NCBI GenBank assembly: GCA_021234155.1
Contig: JAJEKV010000011.1
Span: 10,333,712 to 10,397,711, forward strand
Direction: 5' to 3'
Length of the DNA: 64,000 nucleotides
DNA from: Isoetes taiwanensis
Lineage: Eukaryota > Streptophyta > Lycopodiopsida > Isoetales > Isoetaceae
The notes under the pieces are model-generated. The model was given only the letters and a program-made list of their open reading frames with translations, did not search any database and had not been told where the DNA came from. Shown here piece by piece: positions 1 to 13,029 of the stretch. Position numbers and translations under genes: made by a program. The stretch's first letter is position 1, and each line of letters begins with the position of its first letter.

Positions 1-2050
1 GTAACGTGTGCTGTTCAGGATGGTGAAGGACGTCATCCAATACCTTGCGCACAAGTTTGAGCCATAAGGAATGGACGTTTAGGGTTTAGGGCCCATTCCC
101 TGATCTTCCTATTCTTAACCAACGGCAAAATCCTTCCTGTTCGGAACATAATCCCCAAAGTTGTCGGGCAATAGATCACTTCCCCGGCTGTAAAAATACT
201 CCTTCAAGAATTGCCTGAGTTCTCCTGCATAAATCAATTCCCAAAGATCAATACTCAGAAGCAAAACCTTAATATATTATCCAACACTTAAATGCTTGGA
301 TATGTTACCCTAATGACACTTGAAAATAAAAATATCCAAAGATATCAAACAAACCTCAAACCAAGAATCTTAATAGGAACCCGGACTAATTTACTGTGGA
401 GGATTATTGAAATGGATATAAGACCGTAAGGTCACATGCTCTATAATTCACATTTCAGTCTGCGACTACTTGAAGAACCTAGAAGCTTACGTCTTGGCGG
501 GACATAGGATAATTTTCTTACAACAAATAAGGGGTTTGCGGTTCGTGATTTTTCATTAATCTGCTCATTACTCCAAAGGTAGAAGACCTCTAGTTCCTTG
601 GTCGAATGCAAGGGTTTATGATGGAAAATTAAGTATTATCATCGGTATGAATGGCTAAAATCTCAAATCATTTGAGCCATGCTATGATGATCGAAAACAT
701 ATTACGGAAGATCCGATTCCATGAATATCAAAATATAACTGTTGAAGATATGAGAGAAAGATTCATCATATACACCGATCATGCGCTTTGCACAAGGGAA
801 AAGAGATTGGAGAATTGAACCCTAAGCACCGGAAGACATATGCTTTTCCTCATTCTCGGGGCGGTCTCCAAGAAGCATTGCCATGCGTTCTTGCATATGG
901 GCAGCGAGGAGAATGCATGATTAAACGTCATGAATCAACGGCAAATGGTGGCAAAACAAATAAGTAAAACTTGAAGAGAGAAGAAAAGATAAGCGTAGAC
1001 TTACACCGCTTTTCAGTTGGAAGAGAAATATTTGCTCCCAATTAAGTGAAAATCAAACCCATCACGGCATCTCGGATCTGGATCTTCCACGACTCCACTA
1101 CCGCTGATTAGCAAAAACGGCCCTCAAAAGCGAAAACGCTCACACCTAATTGCAAAATACTATGTTAAATGTCCGAGAACCTTTGCAGAACTTTCGGATC
1201 ATGATGACGGTAGTGGGCTGGATTCTCGCCAAATAGGGGCGAAATGCCTCGATTTTCGCCGAGGTTTGATTATTTGAATTTCATATGGTGCTTTGCAATT
1301 AGTGGAATCGTTACCCCACAGGCGAGAATCTCGTTAGGCGTGAAAACTTGACTATCCGGAAAAGACGCACAATCGGTGCAACACCGAATAGCCACATTGG
1401 GGTACATGCATGTATGGGCTTTTGTCTTTAGATAAAAAATAACAAGAGTGAAATGAAATTGAAATTGTGTAAAAAGTACATACGCTTTATCGGTTTCACC
1501 GAACAACAAGTATGCGTGCAAAAGAGCGAAAACGTTTCCAGGCTTTGGATGGGCACCCGAGCTTCCATATCTTTCTCCACCTTCTTTGGCATGTCGACAC
1601 CCACATTTGCACCGATCAAAAAAAAAAAACTTGCCTAAAAATTGATTGATGCATGAGGGATTAAGCTTAGTCCAAAGAAATATCGAAAGGTTCATCTATG
1701 ATTGAAGCTCAAAATCGAGTTATCGGCCGAGACGCCGAAAGTGCCTTCATATTACAGAAGAAACCCGCAGAAGGAGCCCCCCACTTTGCCCCGACCGTGA
1801 CATAAGCAATGGTGAAAGAAAATGGATTTTTTCTAAGCGGATTCCATCTCACCGCTTGGATTAAAAAGACTATTACTTCAAAATTAAATGCAACATTAAA
1901 TATAATGTGCCACCTGTTTACTTAGGGTTCGACTTTACCTAAGGTAAATTGCAAACAAGAGTTAGACTAGGGCCACCTCACAAGTTGGACACTAAATGCC
2001 TTGCACCTCATTATTACTTGACATTAATATATGCACCTTCCCTAAATAAA
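1..2050. other. Unassigned AT-rich DNA
   Basis: I see no supportable gene in this stretch. Open frames are short and lack any recognisable motif. The stretch around 1,200-1,330 repeats TTCGCC/GGCGA words, but not in a regular array. No tRNA, LTR end or poly-A-tailed insertion could be assigned. Confidence 0.5.
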
Positions 2051-2510
2051 CCACCTTTTATACAAACGGCTACGATTGAATCCCTAGACCTAACGGTCCA
2101 CATCAAAAGCCCCAAATAAAGGTCCCTGCATCTGGGCCGTCGATCTCGCACATTCGACGGGCCAGAATGATCTGGATTAAAAGCCCCAATTCTATCACCT
2201 TACCTTCCCTGCAACTTCCTATCCAAAATTGACGGCCAAGATTTGACTTTCCCTTTTAATCCGACGGCCCATATGAAAAGCCCCAAATAATTTTAATCGA
2301 CGGTCTAGATAAAATGCCCCAATTTCGAGGGCCCAGATTAAAAGCCCCAAATAAGGGGGGATGCTTGGGGTGTTACGAGGTGGCACCGTCTGGGCCGTCC
2401 ATCTCAGAGATGGACGGCCGAGATCAATCTCTACCAAAAATTTGTGGCATCAATCTCTACACCATTTGAGACTCTACATCATTTGTGGCACCCAATATAA
2501 TTGTATATAT
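2051..2510 (+). repeat. Dispersed repeat d1 with AAAAGCCCCAA motifs
   Basis: The motif AAAAGCCCCAA or a close variant occurs about five times (near 2,105, 2,179, 2,275, 2,313 and 2,337). It is usually preceded by a CGACGG-type word and CCAGAT. The block ends in TATAATTGTATATATATAA near 2,497-2,515. A related block lies at 8,881-9,275 in the same orientation, with the same TAAGGGGG, GCTTGGGG and terminal TATAATTG sequence. These look like two copies of one non-coding repeat family, or the two ends of a larger element. The family name is unknown to me. Confidence 0.55.
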
Positions 2511-2515
2511 ATAAG

Positions 2516-4605
2516 GATATATATATACAAGTTTTTATATTATCAATGGGTTTGTGAGCTATGGTTTATGAAGACTTGGGAGTAAACCCAAGCTTAAAAA
2601 GATCAGTATCTAAAGTTGAGTGTCAAAAATTAAGTTAGAAGAAGCCACGATGGAAGCTGGATCGGTCATGAAGTTTGAAGCTAAATCTCTTGCATGATAG
2701 CCATTCAATGAAGCTTACTATTGTTCGTTAAAGCTTTTAGAAGTCACAAGTTCACGTCTTTTTATTAGAACCTCTTTGTCCACAGAATAAGAATGATTCA
2801 ATGACGTGGAAAGTACCATATTGAAACATTCGATATATCGTCCCATTTGGAAATTATTAAATTGATTTTGTAAAGGTAATAACTCGGGATACTTTTGCCC
2901 TAGCTTTCATTGATTGCAAAACAAACATACGAAGTGCATCTCCTTCGAAATCCCCACTAAATAAAGATCACACTAAGGGGATTATTGCTTTTGCCTTTAA
3001 TTTTTGAATCCTAACTCTAGCTGCAATCCGAGAATGTTTGTGAATGGAAGGCAATATCTTAGAAAAAAATGAAATTACTCTAGAGTTCTTGATGAAGAGT
3101 TTGTCAAGAAAGTTGAAAGTTGAAGTTACCTTAACGGGCAAAGTCAAAGAAAAAATTGAAGTTAAATCTGAATTAAACTAAAAGAGTCGGTTCTCTCAAC
3201 ATGGTCATGCCTATACTATTAAATGTCAAAAACTTGAATGTCTTTCTCAATATGATATTGTGATCACATCTAATATGAAAGCAATGATATTATAACAAAT
3301 AGCTATGCTAAATTTATATAGAGGTGGTGATATAATGTACTAGGTAATTTTCGTGGGAGGGGCCTTTGTGCCCCGTAAAACGTTGGGGCAGTGTTGCCAG
3401 ACGAGGCATCACGAGCGGTTGGAAAAGAGATTGGAATTAGGTTCTAAGGCTGAAACACCATATGAAATGGGTCTTGCAAAAACCAAGCACTTGCCAAGAC
3501 AAAAGCTTGACATATCATGTTACCCATCTCACTTAGGCATTTACATAAAGCATGGTAAAAGGATCAAGATGATGAAATATTTATGTACATATTGATGCTA
3601 GGTTTTAATGTCTTATAGACCTTACAAAGATTGTACATCAGTATAGTTAATTTTATAGGCCATGCAAAATCTGCATATTGGCTCAGACAACAATAAAAGA
3701 AATTTGGGCTTTTGGGGCTATAGTTATTTGGATCGAACTTGTATAAAAAAAGCCTAGAAATTGTAATTTTTTGCATTATAGATATCGAAAGAATAGGTTA
3801 GAGGATTTTGATTCCATATTATGCCTGATGCTGGTCTTCCTTCACATTGTTCTAAAAAGGCGAAGAATTGGATATGCCTGAACAATCATAGAACTACATA
3901 AATTAGTGTCCAATGACTTAAGCCTTAGTAGTGCACACATTTGAAAGGCATGTTTCGTTTGTGTTTAACAATCATATGGTTTTCTTATTGGGGAGGATAG
4001 GTAGCAACTATATAGAATAAGATTTATCTTTTGATATGTCTTCATTACCAATAACCGCCATTGGAAATATTACCACTTTTACTACAAAATATGTTTTCAA
4101 CTTCAACAAATAATTCCTACTCTGTGGTGCTATAGTATTACCCCAAGCAAGTAAAAATTGTAAGGCATTCTCGTCAAAAGAGGCAAATGATCTCAACTGA
4201 AATTCTGAAGCACTTGATAGATATCAGGCACAATGCAAAAATAGAAAGTTAATTAAAACTGTGAAGTCATTTTTAAATCTTTCAATTAGCTTTCCCAGTG
4301 CACGATCTTCCATAAAAATTCAAAACTGTTCATACTTAGGTGTCCAATAATGAACAGTTAAAACTTGAGTATGAACAGTTTTGAATCTTTACATATCTGT
4401 ATAGATGCGAGCTTGTGTATTTTGTTGATAAATTTATATGGTGGTCATTACTACTGAGGATCTTTGTGCTATCTTTATCCTTAACGCCAAAGCGGAGCCG
4501 TTAAACTTTATTGCTAATCCTGTACTGCTCTGATCATAACAATGTCTTAATGTGCAAAATCGTTTATGTGGAACAATTGGTTATAATGTGTTTGTAGTGG
4601 TGCAG
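2516..4605. other. Unassigned DNA upstream of the gamma-SNAP exon
   Basis: AT-rich sequence with only short open frames. I looked for upstream exons of the gamma-SNAP gene represented at 4,606-4,752 and could not recognise any. A short direct repeat is present near 4,320-4,390 (CATACTTAGG/GTATGAACAG words around CAAAACTG and GTTTTGAA). Confidence 0.4.
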
Positions 4606-4752
4606 GTCTTTAGAAGATGAATTACTTGATGAAGCAATAAAGATGTATGTAGACTCGTGCGCATTGCTTGAACATGAAGACAGAGAGCAAATGGCCTTTA
4701 ACACGTATCGTGCAGCAACAAGCCTGTATTTGAACCTGGAAAGGCATGAATT
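4606..4752 (+). pseudogene. Single exon of a gamma-SNAP-like gene (NSF attachment protein)
   Basis: This 147-bp segment is bounded by a good acceptor (GTGGTGCAG before it) and a donor (GTGAGC after it). It translates without stops as one base, 48 codons and two bases. The peptide contains DEAIKMYVDSCALLE, REQMAFNTYRAATSLY and LNLERHE. These match the central TPR-like helices of plant gamma-SNAP, where the family reads close to DEAIQLYTDAC and EQMAFDLYRAATNVYIKLEK. Gamma-SNAP works with NSF in disassembling SNARE complexes. I could not find the preceding or following exons within several kb, so I treat it as an orphan fragment. It could still be one exon of a host gene with very long introns. 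No expression evidence is available from sequence alone. Confidence 0.65.
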
Positions 4753-7700
4753 GTGAGCACTCTCACACCTATGAATGTGAGCAGTAGATACATAATGACT
4801 AGCACCTTCAAGATATGATGGTCCCGAACACAATGTCTATGTCAATTCCCAACGTGGCAGACCTCAATAAATCGTCAATAGCCAGCAAAGAGCACATATT
4901 AGAAGTAAAACGACCTCCGATACAAAATAGACTGAGAGAAGACGAGCAATGTAAAATAGCTAATACTGTCGCTTACTGCTTACTGTCACCTATTTGGTGA
5001 TGAACGTGCATGCGAGCTGGCAAACAGACTTTTCATATAGGCATGTACTTCCTGAAAGACTTGAGAGCCCCTGTTTTTCATATCACAAAGTGCTTCGCAT
5101 CATTGAATATATAATAGATTAAACCTTGATGCAGAAGTTTTCAGCATCATTAAGTAAAATCAGCATTTACTTAATTCCTAGCATATGCAAAGGTTATGGA
5201 CCAGAAGAGTTACTAAACATATGTACAACTAAATCCATAAGCTCTGAATCAAGTTTTAGTTGAAGATATGCAGCATCTGTGGCATCTTTTAATGCTTAAC
5301 CTCAGCATCTGTCTACTACTTTTTGAATATATGCGAATGATCACTTTTAACATGCGTTTGTGCTCATGATGAGCTCCCTACATCAGCAGTGAAATGTTCT
5401 GATCTCTGCATTCTGACTAAAATATGCTTCAGCAATCAAGTATTGTTGAAAAGTGACTGGACAATACTGCATGCACGACCCTCTGAAAATCAAATTCTGA
5501 TCACATAACCACTTTGCAGCCAAAATAACAGAACGGATCTATGCTTTAGGGGGATCCCAGAAAGACGACGTGGCTATCAACAAATTTATAATGGCATAGG
5601 AAGGAAATTTCAACAAACTGCAGCACATGCCCATTGATTTTGTAGAGTATTTATGACTGGATTGGCTTAGATAATGCATTCCAGTCAAATGAATAATAAA
5701 GTCTACAGCACCTGTTAACATTACCATTAGTTGCCTGCTTGTCTGGACCAGGAAAATGGCAAACTTGTGCATCAAACAATCTCAGAAGGGGAAGCAAGAA
5801 GGGCAAGCTGTCTTTGGTCAATTACATCAGCAGGGCGATATGTCCTTGGCCCAGATAGTGTGTGATAGCTATGAAACTGCACCGAAACACTTTCAGAGTA
5901 TTCTATATTCCACCAAATATGGGTGGCACATGATTTGACAACAATAGAGCAACTGTGACAGAGAATAGAATATGAGAGAGCAATAGCGACAGAGGAAACA
6001 AAAGCACAACTAAAAACAAACTAGGAGCAAACAGCAAAGGTACAAAACCTAAAAATGCTGGGTAAATGCATCGAGTTGTGAAAGCACAAGTGCATTGCTG
6101 TAACTAGGGATGCTAAATACAAAACCTGACGGAACAACAAAGCCATAGTTTCCCAATAATACAACAAAGCCATAGTTTCCCAATAATACAGTAACACTCA
6201 CAGAAAATAGAGCAAGAGAGAGCAACAGCGACAGAGGAAGGTAGAAGATTAGCTTCAAGGCAAATAGAGAATTGGGTCACCCGATCTCCACACAGGTTTA
6301 AGCTAGATGATAGAACGGCATGCTTGTCTTTTCCAAACTGGCACCCAGCTCTTACCTTTTCTTGCCTCTTTTTATAGATGTCCAAAATCAAGAAAGAATT
6401 GCAAATTGGCATGGTAACTTACAATATTGTTAAGTCCAACAATTACAGTTGCCCGTCTCTGCTTAGGAACATAAAACCTGACATGCTGCAAGAACAACCC
6501 GACATGCTGCAAGAACAAAAACCATATGCATTTAACATAAGTTACAGCCCACTGGAACTTGTGGATCCATTGGCAGAAGCTCACATATAATGATTGGCAA
6601 AGTTCAAAAGGAAGGCAAGCACATAGGCATCATCACATTTCATAAATCAAAGCTCCGTCCATTTCAAGAAAGGCGCTCGGACTTCATGTCCAAACGCTTG
6701 AACTTATGAAAGCATAGGGAGATCATTATAGAGAAGTAATACCAATCAGCTATCAAAGTTTTGCTGCAAGAACTACCTCGATATGGCATATACGTTTTCT
6801 CTGTTTTGCACCATTTCTGCTACCAATCTGAAAAATATACACCTAAGAAGATTTGTAGATCTTTCTCCAACCTTTCCAACGCATGTTTTCGCACCAAAAA
6901 TGGAGCTCGTTTATGGGAGTTATGCCCATTTTTCTGATGAGGTCTAAAATAAATTTAAACTATCCTAAATTGAGCAACGAGCAAAAGACAGCGGCGATCT
7001 AGAAATAGTGCACACAGACATAAGATCCCGCACACAAGTAGACATAAGCTCTTGCACACAAGTAGAACTGCCATCAAACTGTAGTTCCCACCTCATCATC
7101 AATGAATGCTGGCCGGCAGTGATTAACCAGAGATCTAATTTATCAAAACCCTCTTAGATATTTCAAAAGCCTAGCCACGTTGAATAATGTTAACAAAGTG
7201 GCGTCCAGCTGATATATGGCAAATGTTTCATATGACCCATCCATATTTAAGCATTTGATCCACAAAATGAACAAACTGGAATGCAGCCTAATCGCTTTTA
7301 AAAAACTTACTAGCTAGAATAGCAAAGTAGAACTAGTCTCCGTCTCTGCCACCATAGAGGCGCTTTGAATTTTTTGCTACGACCTGCCAAGAGTTGCCAT
7401 GACTTACAAAAGCAACAAAAAACAATGCAACGGTGTGAGGTAAAGAAGAACAAAAATATTTAATGTGGAGGAAAAGGTAAACAAAGATCCACTTGTACGT
7501 AGACTGGCTACGCATTTGCCAGAACATCCCAACATCAGAACACAATCACGATTGATAGTCCATAAATTTCACTTGCTTTTTTGTCCAAGCTAAGGTGTCG
7601 TTACCTGTTACCTGTAAATATTGGCTTCAAAATGCACAACCAATATAAGAACAAAATCTGTTGGCTGCCAAGTACAGGAGCATTTCTTTTCTTGCCGTCA

Positions 7701-8880
7701 CGTTGCTAGATTGATGTCCTCAGAAATGCCGCATCTATATCTTTGGCATGCCAAATGCATCTACAAACCCAACCGACACATTCCGAAATGAAAAAAATGC
7801 ATTCCACCTTGTCTTTCAACCTTATCATGAAAAGGACAGCATAATAACATGAGATATAAATACCTGGAAGAAGAAGCAAAAGCAACTGCAACTCCTAGAC
7901 CAGCTGATGCATAAACTGCGACAGATGATCGGCCAGCTTACATCCTCTTAGCATCTTGGAGATCTGTAAAACATTGGCAAGTTAGACAAAGTGATTTAGC
8001 ATAAATTTAGAACACAAAGTATACAGAACAAAAATTATATTAGACTTGATCTGAACTAGCTTTAAATATTGCAAATTATATTTGTGTCTCAACAACCTGA
8101 AGGTTTTGCAGACAGATTTACAGCGCAATGAAGGTCAAATACTAGAAAAATAGAATCTTTGCATCAAAATACCTGAGACAAAATCCAAAGAAACTGACGG
8201 ATAGAAGCAGGGGATCGTAGAAGGACATCCGTAGGACCAAACGTTTCCAGACCAGGGCCTGTATATGGAAAAAAACAAAGAAGGAGATCGAATGTTGGGA
8301 GCTTGCATTTTGCTCCTTAAACATAATGCCTGGTAGCTGACCATATTTGGCACACATCATTCGAATTTATAGATGGCAACGCCAAACCCCAGCCTATTTC
8401 GCGATCAAATCCGGCAAAGCTGGTCAGCCGTTTACGGTTCCCATACAAATCCGAGCCCGAAATTCAACAAGGAGTCTTTCAATAGTCTAACCTGTGCGCA
8501 AGAGAAAGCAGGTAAATCCAAATGCAGGTGCTTAGAAACTTATGGCTTTAGAAACAGGCAACCGCTGCTATTGCACCATTTATGTTCTTCTACAGATTAA
8601 AAATTTATGCCGAAGAAAACCATCTGCCAAATCGAACAACAAAAGCAAATGCAAACGCAAACCTGGTAGTAAATCGGCCGGCTCGAGAGCGTCCTTTTAC
8701 CGGAGGGAAGCAACCTCATTTTGGATCACTCTCACTACTTCGCATTAGAAGCTCGAAAATCGCTGGACCTGGCAGACGAAGAAGCCGCCTTCAACAAATG
8801 TATCGACTCTTTTGGCATATCCATTAATGGTTTTTGACACGCTTAGCAAAGGTAAACGATGCAAACTTCGGGAGGAGAGA
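4753..8880. other. Unassigned DNA with small local duplications
   Basis: No gene is recognisable. A word beginning CAACAAAGCCATAGTTTCCC is tandemly duplicated near 6,133-6,190. CGACATGCTGCAAGAACA is duplicated near 6,478-6,515. A GAGAGCAATAGCGACAGAGG word recurs at about 5,970 and 6,215. If the gamma-SNAP exon belonged to a live gene this would be intron and later exons, but none of the expected C-terminal helices is visible. A short open stretch at 8,700-8,830 has no family match that I know. Confidence 0.4.
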
Positions 8881-9275
8881 ATATCATTATTTTTTTATGC
8901 CACCTCATTGTGGAGTCAGATACGTGGCCTAAAGTGGTGCCACCTCTTCAAATGCATTAAATTGTATTAAATTGCATTGACTTTTTAGCCGACGGTCCAG
9001 ATCGAACCCCTAAATCCAATGGTCTAGAACAAAAGTCCCAAATAAGGGGGTTGCTTGGGGAGGATGACGTGGCTTCCTCTCGGCCGTCGGATCTCACAAT
9101 CTGGACCGTCCAGATGGCGACACCTCGGGTCTGAAACATTTGGTACACTTATTTAAGTGGGGTGCTTAGGGATGATGACGTGGCTTCCTTTCGGCCGTCA
9201 GATCTTACAATCTAAACCGTCCAGACGGCGACACCTCGGGTTACAAACATTTGGTACACTTATATAATTGTATAT
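8881..9275 (+). repeat. Dispersed repeat d2 with internal ~110-bp tandem duplication
   Basis: Related to the block at 2,051-2,510 and in the same orientation. A segment from about 9,048 is repeated from about 9,157. Both copies carry GATGACGTGGCTTCCT, TCGGCCGTC, CCGTCCAGA, GCGACACCTCGGG and ACATTTGGTACACTTAT. The block ends in TATAATTGTATATATATAA, then a TA-rich tract and a run of about 15 T. Each tandem unit carries an ACGTGGC (G-box/ABRE-like) core. Whether that has any function is unknown. Confidence 0.6.
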
Positions 9276-9312
9276 ATATAACAGATATATATATATATAT
9301 TTTTTTTTTTTT

Positions 9313-9744
9313 TATGGTCAACGGTCAAAATCGGCGGACTTGGGGATTTTTGAGTTTAAAATCGAAAAAGAAAACCGTTTTTCCCTAAGTGCGTCGGTTT
9401 TGAGTTTTCTCTCCTGTTTTCACCATTTTTGGTCGGCCAAAGGGTGTTCTAAGCTAATTAGAATGTTCCGGACGCAATGGAACAAAAATCGCCGCAATCC
9501 GAGCTTCCTAGAGAAAGTTATGGTCCATCTAAACTTGGGTCCTCCAGTCACCCCCTTTTCCCTCCAAAGTCGCCCTAACTTCCTAAATCTCAACAATTTC
9601 TTACATCAACCTAGCACAAGACTAAATCACCGAAAATTTAGGCAGTCCAACTAGCTTAACTTCCACTTAACTACCGAACTAACGGGTTAGAGATTTGGCC
9701 AGTGCTATGATTCCGGTCAACCAGAATCATGGCTCTGATACCAC
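9313..9744 (-). mobile_element. Internal leader and PBS of LTR retroelement family a
   Basis: Reading on the minus strand, the LTR at 9,745-11,325 is followed after one base by TGGTATCAGAGCC (plus positions 9,731-9,743). This is the standard tRNA-iMet primer-binding site of plant LTR retrotransposons. The sequence after it, down to about 9,313, resembles in style and partly in sequence the leader after the family b LTR at 60,015. The element stops at a poly-T/TA tract near 9,280-9,315. No gag or pol follows, so this copy is truncated. Confidence 0.7.
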
Positions 9745-11325
9745 TGTGACGCTCCCTGAATATATACGACGCTCCGGAGGTATACATATAGGGACTTCCC
9801 CCTCCCATGGCAATCAGCTCACCATGAGCAGGGCCCTCCGTCTAACTCGGACCATCCGTAGAGAGATGCCCGGGTGAAGGACACAGAGGTGTCATTCGGC
9901 CCACGCCTTCAATGGGACTCCTAAGTTGCGGAAGCATGAATACATGTTAGCACACAGCATAAATCATATATAAATAACACCACGAAGGGTGGCACATCCA
10001 TCCAAGTACTAACGACAAAGAATATGCATCTAATCCTAAGGAAAACACCCCAAACCCATGGTTCTACCCCGGCTCAGACTCCAGTGAGGATCGACTGAAG
10101 CTAAGTCTCAAGAGATCAGCAGACCGAATCTTGGCATGGCGTTGGCTGGCATAGAACATCGGCTAGGGTTGTCCACTCCATCCGCCCCTCCTGTGCACAC
10201 TTTGCAGATGAGTCGAATCATGCTATGGCATCACTATAGCCTTTCGGAGACGCAGACTCAAGGTATCACCCTTCGAGCCTACTCCAGGGTTCATGAAGTC
10301 CTGGTCCGATGAGGCAGGTCAGGGAAGTGTCCCCTTCCAGGATCACAGCGGTTCCATGGGTGAGCTAGAGAATACGTGCCGCATCAGCGACCCCCGCATC
10401 CGTACCCGACCTACTCCCCTAACTTTATCTTCAAAGTGCGGGGATGCCCCATACGGGTCACACCTCTCGCACCCGTGGAGTGTCGGACCCATACCCGACC
10501 CTCACGCGGACCAGGGCTGTCTCGGGCCCTAGCCCATCAGAGGGAGTCCCACGAGCCTTTTATGCTCGTGCAAGACCCCACCTCCACTTCACCACTGCGT
10601 CCCTTCTCTGGTGCTGAGCAATTCCATAGCATCCACGGCTCGGTGGTCTCTTGTGCACAGGCCGCATTTTTTGGGTTTTAAGGGTTCTATCTAGGAACAT
10701 CTCTACTTCTAGAGGGCCTTTAGGTCTCTACCCCCTTACACCGGGAGGAACATAAAGAAAGCTATCCCTATGCATCCATCCATCCATAGCTTTGAATAGA
10801 ACATAAAATAGAGATTAACCATACATCTATTCATACAAGGGTTAACCCTAGCTACCTTCCTCGAGCATACAAGGGTCAGTCCTATGACTATCTAGGAATT
10901 TAAGCTATCTACGTACTAACCGGGATCATAGCTAGGTCCACTATCGCTCGGGTGCTCCATCCTCCCGGCTGGAACATGGTGGAACAACAGCTCTTCCTCC
11001 ACCAACCTCCCCCAATTCGAATTGGGGCAAATGGGGGTACAAAACCCCAATTTGGGTCCCAAGTTATTAACTCTCCTTGCCCAATCGATTTGGGCCAGGT
11101 GGCAGCTCCGGGTTGGCTAATATTAACTAATTTGATATTTTAGCCCTTTTAATATTAGGTTAAGCCCTAAATTCGAATTAGGGTTTTAGGTTAGGCTCCA
11201 CTTTAATAATGAATTATTAACATAGCTAACCATAGCTTATGAATAATTAGTGTGCCATTAATTATTCATAATGACGTGTCATGTATTTATACTCAAAGAG
11301 GCGTATAAATATATGGAACGTCACA
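9745..11325 (-). mobile_element. LTR of retroelement family a (1,581 bp)
   Basis: The segment begins and ends with the TGTGACG/CGTCACA ends expected of TG...CA LTRs, and abuts a TGGTATCAGAGCC PBS on its 3' side (minus strand). It aligns in reverse complement with 58,453-60,014. Shared words include CTCATGGTGAG, GATTGCCATGGGAGGG, the CATCCGCCCCTCC/GGAGGGGCGGATG block and the TGTGACGTTCCAT start. It was inserted in the endonuclease region of the LINE to its right: LINE coding sequence reads directly up to 11,326. The outer side of that LINE is not seen beyond the truncated element. The short open frames inside are not genes. Confidence 0.85.
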
Positions 11326-12590
11326 TTATCCACAAAGTGTGCTGCTGCAATAAAATAGTCCACCACACTTTTTCCTCTACATGTACACTTAGAGCTTTCT
11401 GGAAAATTTCTAGTGCCATTATACAATACTAAATTCAGGCCACTGCACATGTTCAACAGAGCGGTACCCATGGGTGTAGGCCACGGATCCATATCCATTG
11501 ACACACGATTCCATCCAATATCACACATTTCGTCTAACTGCTCCATCCACACTGGGTCCCCAGGTGCACTTGCTATTGCTGCCTGTTTTTCGCTGTTCTA
11601 CCATTAAAATCTCCCATAAGCACCACTTCCCCCCTGGACAAAAAACCAGTTATGTCTTGCTCAAGTGTTTGAAAAGGATCCTCCATGTCCAAGTTGTACA
11701 TACTATAAGTCTGTTGTTTTAAAGGCGGGAAATAGCACCCTGCAATCATTAGGGTTTTTTTGAGATTAAAAAAGGGCCTTCAAAACATGCCAACTAAGCC
11801 AAATGAAGATAAATAAAATCTCCCGATCAGAAATCACGACGGTCCGGTCAAATAAAGCTCATTATAACTAACTCACTGGATCACATTTTCTAGCATAACT
11901 ATTGATAGAAAAGTCCAAATGAGCTCTCGTTTAGTGCAATAGATAGATCTCATTGAGATCTTTCCAATCTTAGGTGCTTTGCACATATTTCAACCACTTA
12001 TGATTGTCAAAACTCCAAAAAATATGATTTTTACCATTTTTTACTATCTTACGGGGCTAAAAGATATGCAAACCACCCAAGGTTGCAAAGATCTCAATGA
12101 GATCTATCTATTGCACCAAACAAGAGCTCATTTGACTTTTCTATCGACACTTATGCTAGAAAAAATGTGATCCAAAGGAGTTAGTTATAATCTTTTTGGC
12201 CCGACCGATTACCGTTTTTTTCGATTGGTAGTTCATATAGCTTAGTCAGCAGTTCTTAGAAGGCCCTTTTATGATCTCAAAAAATCCCTAATAGAACATC
12301 TTACGGTTCTTTTCCCCCAGCTCCACCCATATATATTGTTTTGAGTCCTTAACTATGCTCACCGCATGTTTTAATTCCCTTCGGATATAACAGGCAACCC
12401 CTCCATATCCTCTTCTCCTCCACCCCTTCCTATTCCATACTGAGTGTAACAAACAGAAACCTGGAATGTCTGGCAAACCAAATTCCTCATGTTCCCATGT
12501 CTCTAGAAAAAAGACCAAGTCTACTGATGCTAGAACATCATCCATTGAGTGCACTTTTTCCGCGCTCAACTGGCTTATGTTCCATGCCAT
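11326..12590 (-). pseudogene. LINE-2 ORF2 endonuclease domain, interrupted
   Basis: Apurinic-endonuclease-like (EEP fold) domain that nicks target DNA for LINE integration. On the minus strand ORF2 starts near 12,590 (MAWNISQLS) and shows the expected DLVFFLETWEH and GYGGVACYIRRE motifs. After the MITE at 11,749-12,291 it resumes with GCYFPPLKQQTYS and then MGDFNGRTA (the GDFN metal-site motif). The last part contains LNLVLYNGTRNFP and KSVVDYFI, the usual end of the domain. A frameshift or stop lies between GDFN and the last block, near 11,560-11,600. The reverse transcriptase that should follow is absent, so this is a dead copy. Confidence 0.75.
11749..12291. mobile_element. Fold-back MITE in LINE-2 endonuclease
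   Basis: The ends are TTAGGGTTTTTTTGAGAT and its near reverse complement ATCTCAAAAAATCCCTAA. The inverted match continues inward through AAAGGGCCTTC, CAAATGAGCTC, GATAGATCTCATTGAGATC and TTGCA words, giving arms of roughly 230 bp. There is no coding capacity. A TA dinucleotide is present at both outer ends, so a TA target duplication is possible but cannot be separated from the inverted repeat. LINE coding sequence resumes on both sides, showing that the MITE is younger than the LINE. Confidence 0.8.
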
Positions 12591-13029
12591 AATCCTAATG
12601 GTCTCTATTCCCTATGCTGCAATTTGCACCTTCCCATTCCTCCAGAAAGCCCTCTGGTTATTCTGCTTTGCTACCCGGGGGATTCAGTAGTCTTTGTAGT
12701 ACGGGACATGTGCATGCAAGAAAGGGGGGTTTTTTTTACCATTTCGTATTTGTATACTTACCATTAGGGGGTTTTTTCACCATTATCTGGGGCAAAATAT
12801 ATACTTTAGGGGTTAAACTAGCTTCCAAAGATCAGTATACTAGGGATGTTTTTGGGCACCCTTCGAACGCAGATGTCCATACCCCTTTATTACTAAGTGC
12901 ATCCCCTGGGCTTTGCTACCTTGAATTTCTGAATTTCTACTTTATACGCTTCATATTGCTCTTTGGTGAGATCTTCATTGATCCAAATATTTGCCCCTTT
13001 GAGCTCTATCTTTTTCTGTAGCACCCTCA

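Noticed and set aside
1270-1695. 141-codon minus-strand frame
   Set aside because: Cys/Phe-rich with no motif, crosses an A-run and overlaps frames on both strands; no support.
10293-10681. Overlapping plus-strand frames in LTR a
   Set aside because: Inside an LTR, on the strand opposite to its transcription, and not conserved in LTR b.
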